The notes under the pieces were generated by a model. That model saw only the letters and a list, made by a program, of their open reading frames with translations, did not search any database and was not told the origin of the DNA. Below are positions 42,326-51,218 of a stretch of DNA of 64,000 nt, in pieces. Source of the stretch: Chitinophagaceae bacterium (GTDB taxonomy: Bacteria > Bacteroidota > Bacteroidia > Chitinophagales > Chitinophagaceae). Each line of letters starts with the position of its first letter. Position 1 is the first letter of the stretch. A program made the translations under genes and the position numbers. The stretch lies in NCBI GenBank assembly GCA_016719165.1, contig JADKAJ010000001.1:310001-374000 (forward strand), written 5' to 3'.

Positions 42326-43144
42326 ATGTACCGGGTTACCTTAATTTTTTTGATACTTTGGATGTTGACGGCCTGTAATCATACTAAACAATTACAGGCG
42401 CCAACCCGTCAATCAAATTTAACCGGCACTGATTTTTACAAGCAGGCTTCTGCTATGAAATGGGAAAGCAGGGATTCCTTTGTTTTAAAAGAAGTGTTTG
42501 CCGGGAACCTGCCCTCTTTTTTAAAAAAATTTGCACCTGTTCATGTTTCAATAAGAGATTCAGTAAGTGGAAAGACTATCAGGGCCGTGTATTTTGTATC
42601 TCCTGACTATTTATGTATCGGAACAGATAATGATTGGGCCAGAATTAATATTACCCCTTTGGCTGCACAAAAAATTGCCGACAGTTTCAATTGTTTTTTG
42701 CCAACCCGGAAAATGGCAGATGATATTTACAAAGCTGCAAAAGTAAAATTAGAACCGGTTCCCATGTATGCCTTTCGTGACAGTACCCCAACCATGTGGC
42801 AGCATCACCTGATAATAGAAGGACAGCGAAAGGGAAGAGAGGGATTGATAGCAGGGATAAAAAAAGATGTGGTTATCAGTGGCAGGATTTCCAGGGACAA
42901 AAGGCCGGATCGGGTTGCTATTTACGGTTGGCATATGCTGAACGGGAAACCTATTCAGCCTTTATATACCGGGCATATCAATTGGTGGGTGGATTACAGC
43001 CAGGGGATACGATTAGTGTACCGGCAATTGAAAGTGGAAGGGAAATGGATGGATTATACTGTTGTGCTGAAAGATCCGGTATTACAAAAGCTATTATGCG
43101 ATGAGGAATTTTGTGATTTCTACCGCTATGATTATTACCCTTAA
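42326..43144 (+). CDS. Lipoprotein of unknown function
   Basis: The 272-residue protein has a lipobox (FLILWMLTACN, Cys17), so it is a periplasm- or surface-anchored lipoprotein. The body is mixed alpha/beta with motifs such as LPTRKMADDIYKAAKVKLEP, PTMWQHHLIIEGQRKG and YGWHMLNGKPIQPLYTGHIN. His/Trp/Tyr-rich patches suggest an enzyme or carbohydrate-binding role, but I do not recognise a family. It has its own terminator downstream. Confidence 0.72.
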   Translation: MYRVTLIFLILWMLTACNHTKQLQAPTRQSNLTGTDFYKQASAMKWESRDSFVLKEVFAGNLPSFLKKFAPVHVSIRDSVSGKTIRAVYFVSPDYLCIGTDNDWARINITPLAAQKIADSFNCFLPTRKMADDIYKAAKVKLEPVPMYAFRDSTPTMWQHHLIIEGQRKGREGLIAGIKKDVVISGRISRDKRPDRVAIYGWHMLNGKPIQPLYTGHINWWVDYSQGIRLVYRQLKVEGKWMDYTVVLKDPVLQKLLCDEEFCDFYRYDYYP

Positions 43145-43151
43145 ATTTTTG

Positions 43152-43159
43152 TACGTTTG
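43152..43159 (+). promoter_or_regulatory. Putative -7 box for the porin gene (TACGTTTG)
   Basis: TACGTTTG fits TAnnTTTG. It lies upstream of a terminator-like hairpin at 43222 and about 125 nt before the first candidate porin start, so transcripts from here would have a structured leader. Confidence 0.45.
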
Positions 43160-43221
43160 CAGGACTGGTTTTTAAAATGAGTTGTTAACTATTTAATTAA
43201 CAGTTTCGACACTGATTTATG

Positions 43222-43253
43222 CCTTTGCTGCGCTAATTTGCAAAGGTTTTTTT
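43222..43253 (+). terminator. Terminator or leader attenuator before the porin gene
   Basis: CCTTTGC/GCAAAGG form a 7-bp stem with an 11-nt loop, then T7. It could end the lipoprotein transcript, or, if the TACGTTTG box at 43152 is used, act as an attenuator in the porin leader. Confidence 0.55.
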
Positions 43254-43320
43254 ATACCCGTTCAATCATTAATTAATTTCAGCACTGGCAAAGAAATTTA
43301 CATACCTGTTTTTTTATATA

Positions 43321-45312
43321 ATGCTGATTACTCCTGTTCTGTCTTCTGCACAGGATCCAATGATTCAGCAAATGGGAAACAGGATTAAACAGGTTGGTGG
43401 AAGTATGCGTTCTGGTAGTGGCAGCACTGACAGTTTGCAGCGAAGAAATAAAATGGAAGATTCCATTACGATCAGTTTCAGGTATCTTGATTCAACCAAG
43501 AGCTATAAGCTGGATTCGACCGTCACAGATTTCACCCGCCGCTTTCCGCTGCCTGCCACTTATATTAATCTGGGTAATACCGGTAATGCCGCAAGGTCAT
43601 TGTTATTTTCTCCCAATTTTAATACTGGATTTGATCCCGGGTTTCATGCCTTTGATGTGTATAAATGGAAAATGAATGATGTCAGGTTTTTTAATACAAC
43701 AAGACCTTACTCTGAACTTAATTATATGCTTGGCAGCCGGGTGGAGCAAATGATTAGTTTGCTGCATACACAGAATATTAAACCCAACTGGAATTTTCTT
43801 TTTCAATACCGGCTGATCAACTCTCCGGGATTTTTCCAAAATCAAAAAACCAATCATAATAACTATTTACTGAGTTCAAAGTACCAGTCTAAGAATCTCC
43901 GGTACCATAATTATTTTGTATTGCTTGGCAACAAACTGCAATCGGCTGAGAACGGAGGTATAATTGATACGTCAGATATATTGAATGATCCGATATATAA
44001 AGAACGGTTTAATATAAATACCAGGATTGGTGGTGTAAGCCAGTTTTCTTCTAATTTCTTTTCCAATAAGATAAACACCGGGAATAAATACAGTGAGTTT
44101 ACGTTATTGCTCCGGCAGCAATATGATTTTGGCAAGAAAGATTCCATTGTTACGGATTCAACAGTTCTGCCATTATTTTTCCCGAGGGTAAGGTTTGAAC
44201 ATACCCTGCAACTGGATCAAAACAAATATATATACCAGGATAATGTTGCGGATTCGGTTTATTACAAAACTTATTATGATACAAGTCTTCGATATCCGAA
44301 AGACACTTTACTATTCCGGGAAAGGTGGCAGGTGCTGACCAATGATTTTTCAATCTACCAGTTTCCTGATGCAAAGAACCTGCAACAATTCATCAAATTG
44401 GGAGTGTTGCTGCAAAATATAAGCGGGGAGCTGGCATCGGGGAAAGAAAATTTCCTGAACACCGCCGGTCATGCGGAGTACCGCAATAAGACACGCAACC
44501 AACAATGGGATATTGAAGCAAACGGGAAATTATATTTTACCGGGTTTAATGCAGGGGATTACCAGGCACATATCAGTTTGCAAAGGATGCTGGGGAAAAA
44601 GCTGGGCTACCTGCAATTGGGGTTTGAAAATATCAGCCGCACTCCATCCTTTATTTTCGATAGCCGCAGTAGTTTCTATTTGCTTAAAACAGTAAAAGAT
44701 TTTAAGAAAGAAAACAGTACTCATCTCTTTGCATCTTATTATCTGCCATCCTTCAAGCTCAGGTTGACGGGGCATTATTACCTGGCCACTAATTATACTT
44801 ATTTCACTAATTATTATGAAGCACTGCAGGAAAGTGTTTTGTTCAATGTATTCAGGTTGGGCCTTGAAAAAACGATTAAGTTCGGTAAACGATGGAACTG
44901 GCATACCGATATTTATTTCCAGCAGGTAGTAGGCAATGCTCCGGTAAATGTACCGGCTATTTATACCCGCAACAGAATTGCATATGAGGGTAATCTTGGG
45001 TTTAAGAACCTTGATATTGCAATGGGTGTGGAATTACGTTACCGGGCAGCTTATAAAGCCGATAACTATTCTCCCGCCTTAGGACAGTTTTTCTACCAGG
45101 ATAGTATCACTATCCGTAACCCTTTGCCCGATATTTCAGGGTATGTGCATTTCCGTATCCGCCCTTTTACTGCTTTCATACGATTCGAGAACCTTAATAC
45201 TGGTCAAAATTTAGAGGGATTCAGTTTTACCCGTAATAACCTGGTAGCCCCTGATTATGCAATGCCAGGCCTTCAGTTCAGGATAGGAATTTTCTGGAAG
45301 TTTGTTAATTGA
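43321..45312 (+). CDS. Putative beta-barrel porin (putative_porin family)
   Basis: The 663-residue outer-membrane protein resembles the Bacteroidota putative porin family: an N-terminal secretion signal, a stretch of about 50 linker residues, and then many 10-12-residue strands (FLFQYRLINSPGFFQNQK, YLLSSKYQSKNLRYHNYFV, YRNKTRNQQWDIEANGKL), ending with aromatic WKFVN. In the ATG frame the signal is short (MLITPVLSSAQD); a better one extends upstream through LAKKFTYLFFYIMLITPV, in which CTG at 43285 could be the start. The terminal Phe-Val-Asn is a normal barrel end. It may admit polysaccharides or metal complexes. Confidence 0.82.
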   Translation: MLITPVLSSAQDPMIQQMGNRIKQVGGSMRSGSGSTDSLQRRNKMEDSITISFRYLDSTKSYKLDSTVTDFTRRFPLPATYINLGNTGNAARSLLFSPNFNTGFDPGFHAFDVYKWKMNDVRFFNTTRPYSELNYMLGSRVEQMISLLHTQNIKPNWNFLFQYRLINSPGFFQNQKTNHNNYLLSSKYQSKNLRYHNYFVLLGNKLQSAENGGIIDTSDILNDPIYKERFNINTRIGGVSQFSSNFFSNKINTGNKYSEFTLLLRQQYDFGKKDSIVTDSTVLPLFFPRVRFEHTLQLDQNKYIYQDNVADSVYYKTYYDTSLRYPKDTLLFRERWQVLTNDFSIYQFPDAKNLQQFIKLGVLLQNISGELASGKENFLNTAGHAEYRNKTRNQQWDIEANGKLYFTGFNAGDYQAHISLQRMLGKKLGYLQLGFENISRTPSFIFDSRSSFYLLKTVKDFKKENSTHLFASYYLPSFKLRLTGHYYLATNYTYFTNYYEALQESVLFNVFRLGLEKTIKFGKRWNWHTDIYFQQVVGNAPVNVPAIYTRNRIAYEGNLGFKNLDIAMGVELRYRAAYKADNYSPALGQFFYQDSITIRNPLPDISGYVHFRIRPFTAFIRFENLNTGQNLEGFSFTRNNLVAPDYAMPGLQFRIGIFWKFVN

Positions 45313-45366
45313 TTCTCAAAACTATACGCCTGGAAACAAACAGTTTCGGTTATCCAATATTGCTGT

Positions 45367-45374
45367 TATCTTTG
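45367..45374 (+). promoter_or_regulatory. Putative -7 box for the HYC_CC_PP gene (TATCTTTG)
   Basis: TATCTTTG fits TAnnTTTG and ends 8 nt before the ATG at 45383. It supports that start over one 27 codons earlier. Confidence 0.65.
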
Positions 45375-45382
45375 TAGGAGTA

Positions 45383-45775
45383 ATGAAGAAGGTAATTGCC
45401 TCCATATCAGTTCTATGCTATTTTGTAGTTACCTGCGGAGTAGTAGTGAATTTTCATTACTGCATGGACAAACTGGCTTCGGTTCATTTTTTTGGAGACA
45501 AAAGTGATAAATGTGGCCAATGCGGGATGGTAGTACATGAATCTGATGGTTGCTGTCATGATGAGGTGAAAGTTATAAAACTTGAACAGGATCAGAATAA
45601 AACTGCGGCAGCAGATTATAGTATTCCTTCTCTTAAAGAACTTGCCATTACTCCTTCGGAATTTATTGCGGCATCATTTTACAATATAATGGAGGAGCGC
45701 CATTTTTATAACCACTCACCCCCTCTGTTATCTGCACAAGACACCTACCTGCAGATTAATGTTTTCAGAATTTGA
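45383..45775 (+). CDS. HYC_CC_PP-family exported metal-associated protein
   Basis: The 130-residue protein has an N-terminal hydrophobic segment (MKKVIASISVLCYFVVTCGV), then FHYCMDKL, CGQCGM, DGCCHDE and, near the end, NHSPPLLSAQ. These His/Cys/Pro landmarks define the HYC_CC_PP family, found in Bacteroidota beside CusA-type pumps. The paired Cys/His could bind copper or another soft metal, but this is not shown. The open frame starts 27 codons earlier within the porin gene; the promoter box between them favours the later ATG. Confidence 0.85.
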   Translation: MKKVIASISVLCYFVVTCGVVVNFHYCMDKLASVHFFGDKSDKCGQCGMVVHESDGCCHDEVKVIKLEQDQNKTAAADYSIPSLKELAITPSEFIAASFYNIMEERHFYNHSPPLLSAQDTYLQINVFRI

Positions 45776-45801
45776 TATTCAGCTAATCTTTTCTTTTAGA
45801 T

Positions 45802-45820
45802 AGTCAATAAACTATTGACT
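45802..45820. promoter_or_regulatory. Perfect palindrome (operator candidate) before the HMA-protein gene
   Basis: AGTCAATAAACTATTGACT consists of an 8-bp perfect inverted repeat with a 3-nt spacer. TTGACT in its right arm could serve as a -33 element, and a TATTTG box lies about 10 nt further on, so a bound repressor would block RNA polymerase. No other copy was seen in the window. The regulator is not encoded here. Confidence 0.55.
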
Positions 45821-45874
45821 TATTCATTATTTGTATTTTTTTAAACATAATTCTGAGATATTAAATAAATAATC

Positions 45875-46504
45875 ATGAAAACATTAAGAATTTTTTCAAT
45901 TGTTGCCTTATTAATGGCCATTTCTTCTCTCTCTTTTGCACAAACAAAAACTGAAACCTTCAATGTGTCTGGTAATTGCGGAATGTGCAAAACCAAGATC
46001 GAAAAAGCTGCAAAAGATGCAGGGGCCAGTGCTGCCTCCTGGGATGTGGATGCAAAACAACTCACTGTTACCTATAAAAGCAGCACGACTAACGCAGCAA
46101 AAATCCAGCAAAAAGTAGCCGAGGTAGGTTATGACAACGCAGGATTTAAGGCAACGGCTGAAGCATATAATAAGCTGCATGGTTGTTGCAAATATGAAAG
46201 AGAAACTGCAGCGGCTTCCGAAAATCATTCCTGCTCTGGTAAATGCGATATGAAAGACGGGAAATGTGCTGACATGACTGATGGTAAAAAAATGGATTGT
46301 GCTAAGGATGGCAAGTGCACCAAACATGTGCATGAAGGACAAACTGGTGAAAAAATGGATTGTTGCAAAGACGGAAAATGCAGTATGCCCGGTCATGACG
46401 GTAAAGATTGTTGTAAGAAAGATGATGCCAAAATGGATTGTTGCAAGGATGGAAAATGCAGCATGCCTGGTCACGATGGGAAAGATTGCTGCAAGAAATC
46501 ATAA
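45875..46504 (+). CDS. HMA-domain protein with Cys/His-rich repeat tail
   Basis: The 209-residue exported protein has a signal peptide (MKTLRIFSIVALLMAISSL), a heavy-metal-associated domain (residues about 22-95) with C35-G-M-C38, and then LHGCCKYERE, which the 48490 receptor shares as LPACCRYREI. The last 60 residues are two 23-residue tandem units containing KMDCCKDGKCSMPGHDGK, with a related degenerate unit before them (KMDCAKDGKCTKHVHEGQ). In total there are more than 20 Cys plus several His. It should bind several soft-metal ions in the periplasm. It opens the metal operon. Sequence units were coded at 46352-46420 and 46430-46498. Confidence 0.9.
   Translation: MKTLRIFSIVALLMAISSLSFAQTKTETFNVSGNCGMCKTKIEKAAKDAGASAASWDVDAKQLTVTYKSSTTNAAKIQQKVAEVGYDNAGFKATAEAYNKLHGCCKYERETAAASENHSCSGKCDMKDGKCADMTDGKKMDCAKDGKCTKHVHEGQTGEKMDCCKDGKCSMPGHDGKDCCKKDDAKMDCCKDGKCSMPGHDGKDCCKKS
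46352..46498 (+). repeat. Two tandem 69-bp Cys/His-rich units
   Basis: Units at 46352-46420 and 46430-46498 are separated by a 9-nt (three-codon) linker, giving a 78-nt period. At DNA level they differ only at third positions, indicating recent duplication or selection on the protein. Confidence 0.85.
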
Positions 46505-46529
46505 CATATAAGACGGTTAAATAGTAGAT

Positions 46530-47075
46530 ATGAAAAAAGTGTTGTTGATAATCGCAATGGCCTTTTTCGCACTGCAATCCTATGCCCAGTTTTCAAAAGC
46601 CAGGCTGCAGGCCACGGGGTTAACCTGTGCCATGTGCAGTAATGCGATAAATAAGGCCCTGGAAAAGATATCTTTTGTAGAATCTGTAAAGTCAGATATT
46701 AAGAATTCTGCATTCAATATTGAATTTAAACAGGGTGCTGATGTAAATATGGATGCCTTGAAAGATGCAGTGGAAGATGCAGGCTTCTTTGTGGGAGGCT
46801 TCCAGGTAACAGGTGTTTTTACTGAAATGAAAATTAATCCTGATAAATATGCAAAGATTGGAAATTATAATTTTCATTTCCTGAATGTAAGCTCCCGGAT
46901 TTTGAATGGGGAAATTACCCTCAAAGTGCTGGATAAATCATACCTGACCGCAAAAGAATTTAAGAAATTAAGTTCTTCTGTAAAGGCTCCCTGCTTACAA
47001 ACAGGTAAAGCAGATGGAACACATGTAAAAGATGGTGTAACAGCAGGTGAAAGAGTTTACCATGTTACAATCTGA
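46530..47075 (+). CDS. Exported HMA-domain protein
   Basis: The 181-residue protein has a signal peptide (MKKVLLIIAMAFFALQSYAQ) and a HMA domain with C33-A-M-C36 in ATGLTCAMCSNAINKAL. A second region (KLSSSVKAPCLQTGKADG) with one Cys follows. It lacks the CCxYR motif of its neighbour. It is probably a periplasmic metal-binding or metal-transfer protein. It lies 25 nt after the first HMA gene and is likely on the same transcript. Confidence 0.88.
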   Translation: MKKVLLIIAMAFFALQSYAQFSKARLQATGLTCAMCSNAINKALEKISFVESVKSDIKNSAFNIEFKQGADVNMDALKDAVEDAGFFVGGFQVTGVFTEMKINPDKYAKIGNYNFHFLNVSSRILNGEITLKVLDKSYLTAKEFKKLSSSVKAPCLQTGKADGTHVKDGVTAGERVYHVTI

Positions 47076-47089
47076 TTATAAATGTATAG

Positions 47090-47124
47090 TTTCTCTCCTT
47101 CCTTTTGGGAGGAGAGAAATTTTT
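47090..47124 (+). terminator. Rho-independent-like hairpin between the HMA and thioredoxin genes
   Basis: TTTCTCTCCT/AGGAGAGAAA form a 10-bp stem with a 10-nt loop, followed by TTTTT. It lies in the region upstream of the TlpA-like ATG at 47139 and argues against the earlier in-frame start at 47082. Confidence 0.65.
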
Positions 47125-47138
47125 CAAACTTTATTTCT

Positions 47139-47630
47139 ATGAAAATATTCCGGCAATATTTCATTATTCTTTTTTCTCTTTTTTTTTCGGTAGATGCGAT
47201 AGCGCAGAGTAAACCGGTATATAAAGCCCCGGAAGTTGCTTTACCTTCTGCCACCGGAGATACGATCCTGTTATCTTCTTTGAAAGGGAAAGTGGTGTTG
47301 CTTGATTTCTGGGCATCCTGGTGCAAGCCATGCCGTGCTTCTAATAAAGGACTTGTTAAACTGTATCCTAAATTTAAAGATAAGGGCTTCGAAATACTTG
47401 GGGTATCGCTTGACGAGGACAAAGGTGACTGGAAAAAAGCCATCAAACAGGATAAAATAAACTGGCTACAGGTAAATGACCCGGGCGGCTGGCAATCTCC
47501 GACTGTTATGCAGTGGAGGATAAATGCAATTCCAACATCTTACCTCATTAACAGGAATGGTGAACTGATCGCTATGGACCTGGAGGGCAAAGAACTGGAG
47601 AAGGCACTAAAGGAAATTTTAGGTAACTGA
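47139..47630 (+). CDS. TlpA-like exported thioredoxin
   Basis: The 163-residue protein has a signal peptide (MKIFRQYFIILFSLFFSVDA) and a TlpA/AhpC-TSA-type domain with WASWCKPC (C62, C65), GVSLDEDKGDWKKAI and the cis-Pro in AIPTSYLI. It should reduce periplasmic disulfides; in this setting it may keep the Cys of the HMA proteins or receptor plugs reduced. The open frame begins at 47082 within the terminator; the chosen ATG starts a proper signal. It is followed 13 nt later by the 47644 gene. Confidence 0.87.
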   Translation: MKIFRQYFIILFSLFFSVDAIAQSKPVYKAPEVALPSATGDTILLSSLKGKVVLLDFWASWCKPCRASNKGLVKLYPKFKDKGFEILGVSLDEDKGDWKKAIKQDKINWLQVNDPGGWQSPTVMQWRINAIPTSYLINRNGELIAMDLEGKELEKALKEILGN

Positions 47631-47643
47631 TCAAAACAAAATC

Positions 47644-48471
47644 ATGCTTCGGTTTCTTTTTTCTTTTTTATTATTATTTGCGCTTCGATTAAGCGGTCAG
47701 GAGCTATATGTGTTTAGTGAGCCTGCCTCCAATGTACCTGCACATTCCATGAGTATAAAGCTCAAAGAGCATTTTGTTACCAGTGATAGGATTTATGAAA
47801 GATTTGCCGGCAGGTTCATGCCACAAATAATGTTTGGTGTAAGTAAGAAGTTAATGATCAGGGCAGGAGCATCCATTGCAAATATGCATACGGATAATTC
47901 AAGGTTTGAATCTTTTAGTTTATATACCAAATACAGGTTTCTGTCAAAAGATGAGTTGCATAAACATTTCCGGATGGCTGTTTACGCAGAAGCTTCCAGG
48001 ACAAATGCACCTTTCCATTATGATGAAATTTCCATGATGGGCGATAAGAGCGGGGTGGAATTGGGTATTATAACAACACAGTTATGGAACAAGTTTGCTT
48101 TATCTGGAACAGTAAGTCATACGCAGGTGCTTGATAAGTCAAGAAATGATAAAGTACTTTATATACCCGAAAGAAACTACCAGTCAGTTAATTTTTCCTT
48201 ATCAGGCGGGTACCTGCTATTGCCCAGGGAGTATACTGACTATAAGCAAACCAATCTTAATCTTTACCTGGAAATACTCGGACAACAGACGTTTGAAAAC
48301 CCTTCTTACTATGTCGACATGGCGCCGGCAATTCAGCTGATCTTTAACAGTAATACAAAACTGAATATGGGCTACCGCTTTCAGTTGGGTAGCGATATGC
48401 AGCGAATGGCTGCTAACAGTTGGCTCCTTAGTATTGAAAGAACCTTTCTGAATGCTTTGAAAAAGAGGTAG
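47644..48471 (+). CDS. Outer-membrane protein of the metal operon, unknown function
   Basis: The 275-residue protein begins with a signal (MLRFLFSFLLLFALRLSGQE) and has a barrel-like pattern of alternating residues (IMFGVSKKLMIRAGASIANM, SFSLYTKYRFLS, YQSVNFSLSGGYLLLPREY), ending LLSIERTFLNALKKR. No metal-binding motif is visible. It is often seen with HMA/TonB genes in Bacteroidota, but a function is not known to me. It lies 13 nt after the thioredoxin gene and 18 nt before the HMA-TonB receptor. Confidence 0.72.
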   Translation: MLRFLFSFLLLFALRLSGQELYVFSEPASNVPAHSMSIKLKEHFVTSDRIYERFAGRFMPQIMFGVSKKLMIRAGASIANMHTDNSRFESFSLYTKYRFLSKDELHKHFRMAVYAEASRTNAPFHYDEISMMGDKSGVELGIITTQLWNKFALSGTVSHTQVLDKSRNDKVLYIPERNYQSVNFSLSGGYLLLPREYTDYKQTNLNLYLEILGQQTFENPSYYVDMAPAIQLIFNSNTKLNMGYRFQLGSDMQRMAANSWLLSIERTFLNALKKR

Positions 48472-48489
48472 TGGGTTCTTCGCTTTAAA

Positions 48490-51102
48490 ATGATAATTAT
48501 GAAGATCTTAATAAGAGATATATTTTTTGCTGCCTTTGTAATAATACAGCTGGCAGGCACTGATATCTATGCACAGGAATCTGCTGGAAATTCAACAGAC
48601 ACAGTCGTAGTTATAAATGTGGATGGAGTCTGTGAAATGTGCAAAGAACGGATTGAGACAGTGGCAAAGGATAAAAAGGGGGTTCGTGATGCTGTTTGGG
48701 ATATTGAGTCCAAAAAATTAAAACTGGTTTATAACCCTCTGCTTGTTACAGTTGAAAAAATTCAGTGCAGTATTGCTGATGCCGGCCATGATAATGATTA
48801 CGAAAAGGCAAAGGATAAAGTATATGAGAAATTACCAGCTTGTTGTCGTTACAGGGAAATAAATCATCCAAAAGAAAAGCCAGGTGAAAACAACCTGAAT
48901 AACAATGCGGGTAATACTGTAGTCACACAAGTTGTAAAAGGTGTGGTGCTGGAAGAAAATAAACAGGGATCATTTGTTCCGCTGATGGGTGCTTCTGTAG
49001 TATGGTTAGGTACTAATACAGGTGTAGTTACAGATACAGCCGGTGTTTTTATTATTAAAAATGAAAAAGGGTACGGCAGATTAGTTATCAGTTATACAGG
49101 TTATGAACCAGATACATTAGTTGTAACGAATGCAGAAGAGTTAAAGATCATTCTTGCATCCGGCCGGCAGCTGAATGAAGTTACAGTTTCAGCAAAGCAG
49201 CGTTCTACTTATTTGTCTTCACTTAATCCAATCCGGACACAAGTAATGACAGAGAGGGAACTTTTTAAAGCTGCCTGTTGTAACCTGAGTGAAAGTTTTG
49301 AAACCAATCCTTCGGTTGATGTGTCCTACAACGATGCAGTGACCGGTTCTAAACAAATTCAGTTATTGGGGCTAAGTGGCAACTATACACAACTGACTGT
49401 CGAAAATCTACCCGGGCCAAGGGGGCTGGCTACTCCATTCGGGTTGAATTTTATTCCGGGTCCCTGGGTAGAATCTATCCAATTGAATAAAGGAGTTGGA
49501 TCGGTGGTAAATGGATATGAGAGTATTGCCGGGCAGATCAATATCGAATTAAAAAAACCGGCAACAGCAGAAAAGTTATACCTGAATGCGTACATCAACG
49601 ATATGACCAAAACAGATCTGAACCTGGTACTGACTGAAAAGTTTGGAAAGAACTGGAGTACCGCTTTATTATTACATGATAATTTTCAAACCAAAAAGAA
49701 TGTCGATTATAATGATGATGGTTTCCGCGATATGACCACAGGTAATTTGTTTACTGCTGTTAATCGCTGGAACTATAACGGTGGGAAAGGCTTTGAATCA
49801 CAGTTGGGTTTTAAAATATTGAATGATGACCTAACAGGAGGGCAAACTTCATTTGATCCGGATAAGGACAAATTTACTACCCGTAGTTATGGACTTGGAA
49901 TCAATACCAGGAGGTATGAGGTCTTTGCCAAAGCCGGGTATGTTTTTCCCGGGAAAAAATACAAAAGCATAGGCCTGCAGTTATCAGCGTTTGATCATAA
50001 GCAGGATTCTTATTTTGGTATGACATCATACAAAGGGCGGCAAAAGAATTTTTATGCCAACCTCATCTACCAGTCGATAATTGGAACGACGGCACATAAG
50101 TTCAGAACAGGGATGAGTTTCTTATCAGATAATTATGATGAATTATTCAATTCAATAAAGTATCAAAGGCAGGAAACAGTTCCCGGTGCCTTTTTTGAAT
50201 ATACTTTTACCCCGGTTGAAAAATTTAATGTAGTGGCGGGAATGCGGGCAGATCATAACAGCTTGTTCGGCTGGTTTGCCACACCAAGATTACATATCAG
50301 GTACGAGCCGGTTACAGGAACCACTATTCGGTTAAGTGCTGGTCGTGGACAACGTACTGCAAACATTTTTGCAGAGAATAATAGTGTATTTGTTAGTTCA
50401 AGGCAAATGAATATTTTGACTGCATCTGCAGGAAAGGCTTACGGGCTTGATCCTGAAATTGCCTGGAACAAAGGGCTAAGTGTTGATCAGAAATTCAAGC
50501 TTTTTAAGCGAAATGCCAATTTGGGACTGGATTTTTTCCGTAATGATTTTCAACAGCAGGTAATAGTTGACCTGGAAGATGCGAGGCAGGTGAAATTTTA
50601 CAATCTTGATGGGAAATCTTATTCCAATAGCTTCCAGGCAGAAATGAATATGGAGCCAGCCAGGAAACTGGAGGTCAGGCTGGCCTACCGTTTCTTTGAT
50701 GTGAAAGCCACATATGGGAATCAATTACTCCAAAAGCCATTTACTGCCAAGCACAGGGCATTCACCAATTTGGCTTATGAAATAAGTAGCTGGAAAATAG
50801 ATTATACGTTTAATTACAATGGTTCTAAGAGGATTACTAATACGACGGCTAATCCGGCCATTTACCAGCGGCAGGCTAATTCGGATTCGTACATATTAAT
50901 GAATGCGCAGGTAACTAAAACCATTGGTAAAAAGAACCCGGTTGATCTTTATATAGGCGGGGAGAACCTGACCAATTTTTTACAGGGCGATGTTATTGTC
51001 AGCGCTGATAGTCCGTTTGGCCCTTACTTCGACGCTTCCCTGGTTTGGGGGCCCGTTAGTGGTCGCCTCATATACGCTGGTTTCAGGTATAAGATCAAAT
51101 GA
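48490..51102 (+). CDS. TonB-dependent receptor with fused N-terminal HMA domain
   Basis: The 870-residue protein has, in order: signal peptide, HMA domain with C48-E-M-C51, a PACCRYREI motif like that of the 45875 protein, a carboxypeptidase-like regulatory domain (about 150-230), a TonB plug with an unusual AACCNLSES (Cys near 263-264), and the 22-strand barrel ending FRYKIK. The plug has QIQLLGLSGNYTQLTVENLP. The HMA fusion links substrate recognition to a metallochaperone fold. Copper or a related soft metal is the probable substrate. An alternative start (ATG at 48499) gives MKILIRDIFF. Confidence 0.9.
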   Translation: MIIMKILIRDIFFAAFVIIQLAGTDIYAQESAGNSTDTVVVINVDGVCEMCKERIETVAKDKKGVRDAVWDIESKKLKLVYNPLLVTVEKIQCSIADAGHDNDYEKAKDKVYEKLPACCRYREINHPKEKPGENNLNNNAGNTVVTQVVKGVVLEENKQGSFVPLMGASVVWLGTNTGVVTDTAGVFIIKNEKGYGRLVISYTGYEPDTLVVTNAEELKIILASGRQLNEVTVSAKQRSTYLSSLNPIRTQVMTERELFKAACCNLSESFETNPSVDVSYNDAVTGSKQIQLLGLSGNYTQLTVENLPGPRGLATPFGLNFIPGPWVESIQLNKGVGSVVNGYESIAGQINIELKKPATAEKLYLNAYINDMTKTDLNLVLTEKFGKNWSTALLLHDNFQTKKNVDYNDDGFRDMTTGNLFTAVNRWNYNGGKGFESQLGFKILNDDLTGGQTSFDPDKDKFTTRSYGLGINTRRYEVFAKAGYVFPGKKYKSIGLQLSAFDHKQDSYFGMTSYKGRQKNFYANLIYQSIIGTTAHKFRTGMSFLSDNYDELFNSIKYQRQETVPGAFFEYTFTPVEKFNVVAGMRADHNSLFGWFATPRLHIRYEPVTGTTIRLSAGRGQRTANIFAENNSVFVSSRQMNILTASAGKAYGLDPEIAWNKGLSVDQKFKLFKRNANLGLDFFRNDFQQQVIVDLEDARQVKFYNLDGKSYSNSFQAEMNMEPARKLEVRLAYRFFDVKATYGNQLLQKPFTAKHRAFTNLAYEISSWKIDYTFNYNGSKRITNTTANPAIYQRQANSDSYILMNAQVTKTIGKKNPVDLYIGGENLTNFLQGDVIVSADSPFGPYFDASLVWGPVSGRLIYAGFRYKIK

Positions 51103-51218
51103 CAACAACAGCAAATCTTTTTCATTACTGAGAACGAGGCAGTTCTGACCTTTTGCCGGCAGGAATTATTAAATTTTGGCTGATAGTTTTCGCCATCGGT
51201 AAATTGTTTATATTTGTT

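Noticed and set aside
47082..47138. Upstream start of the TlpA-like gene
   Set aside because: It lies in a terminator hairpin and does not form a signal peptide; ATG at 47139 does.
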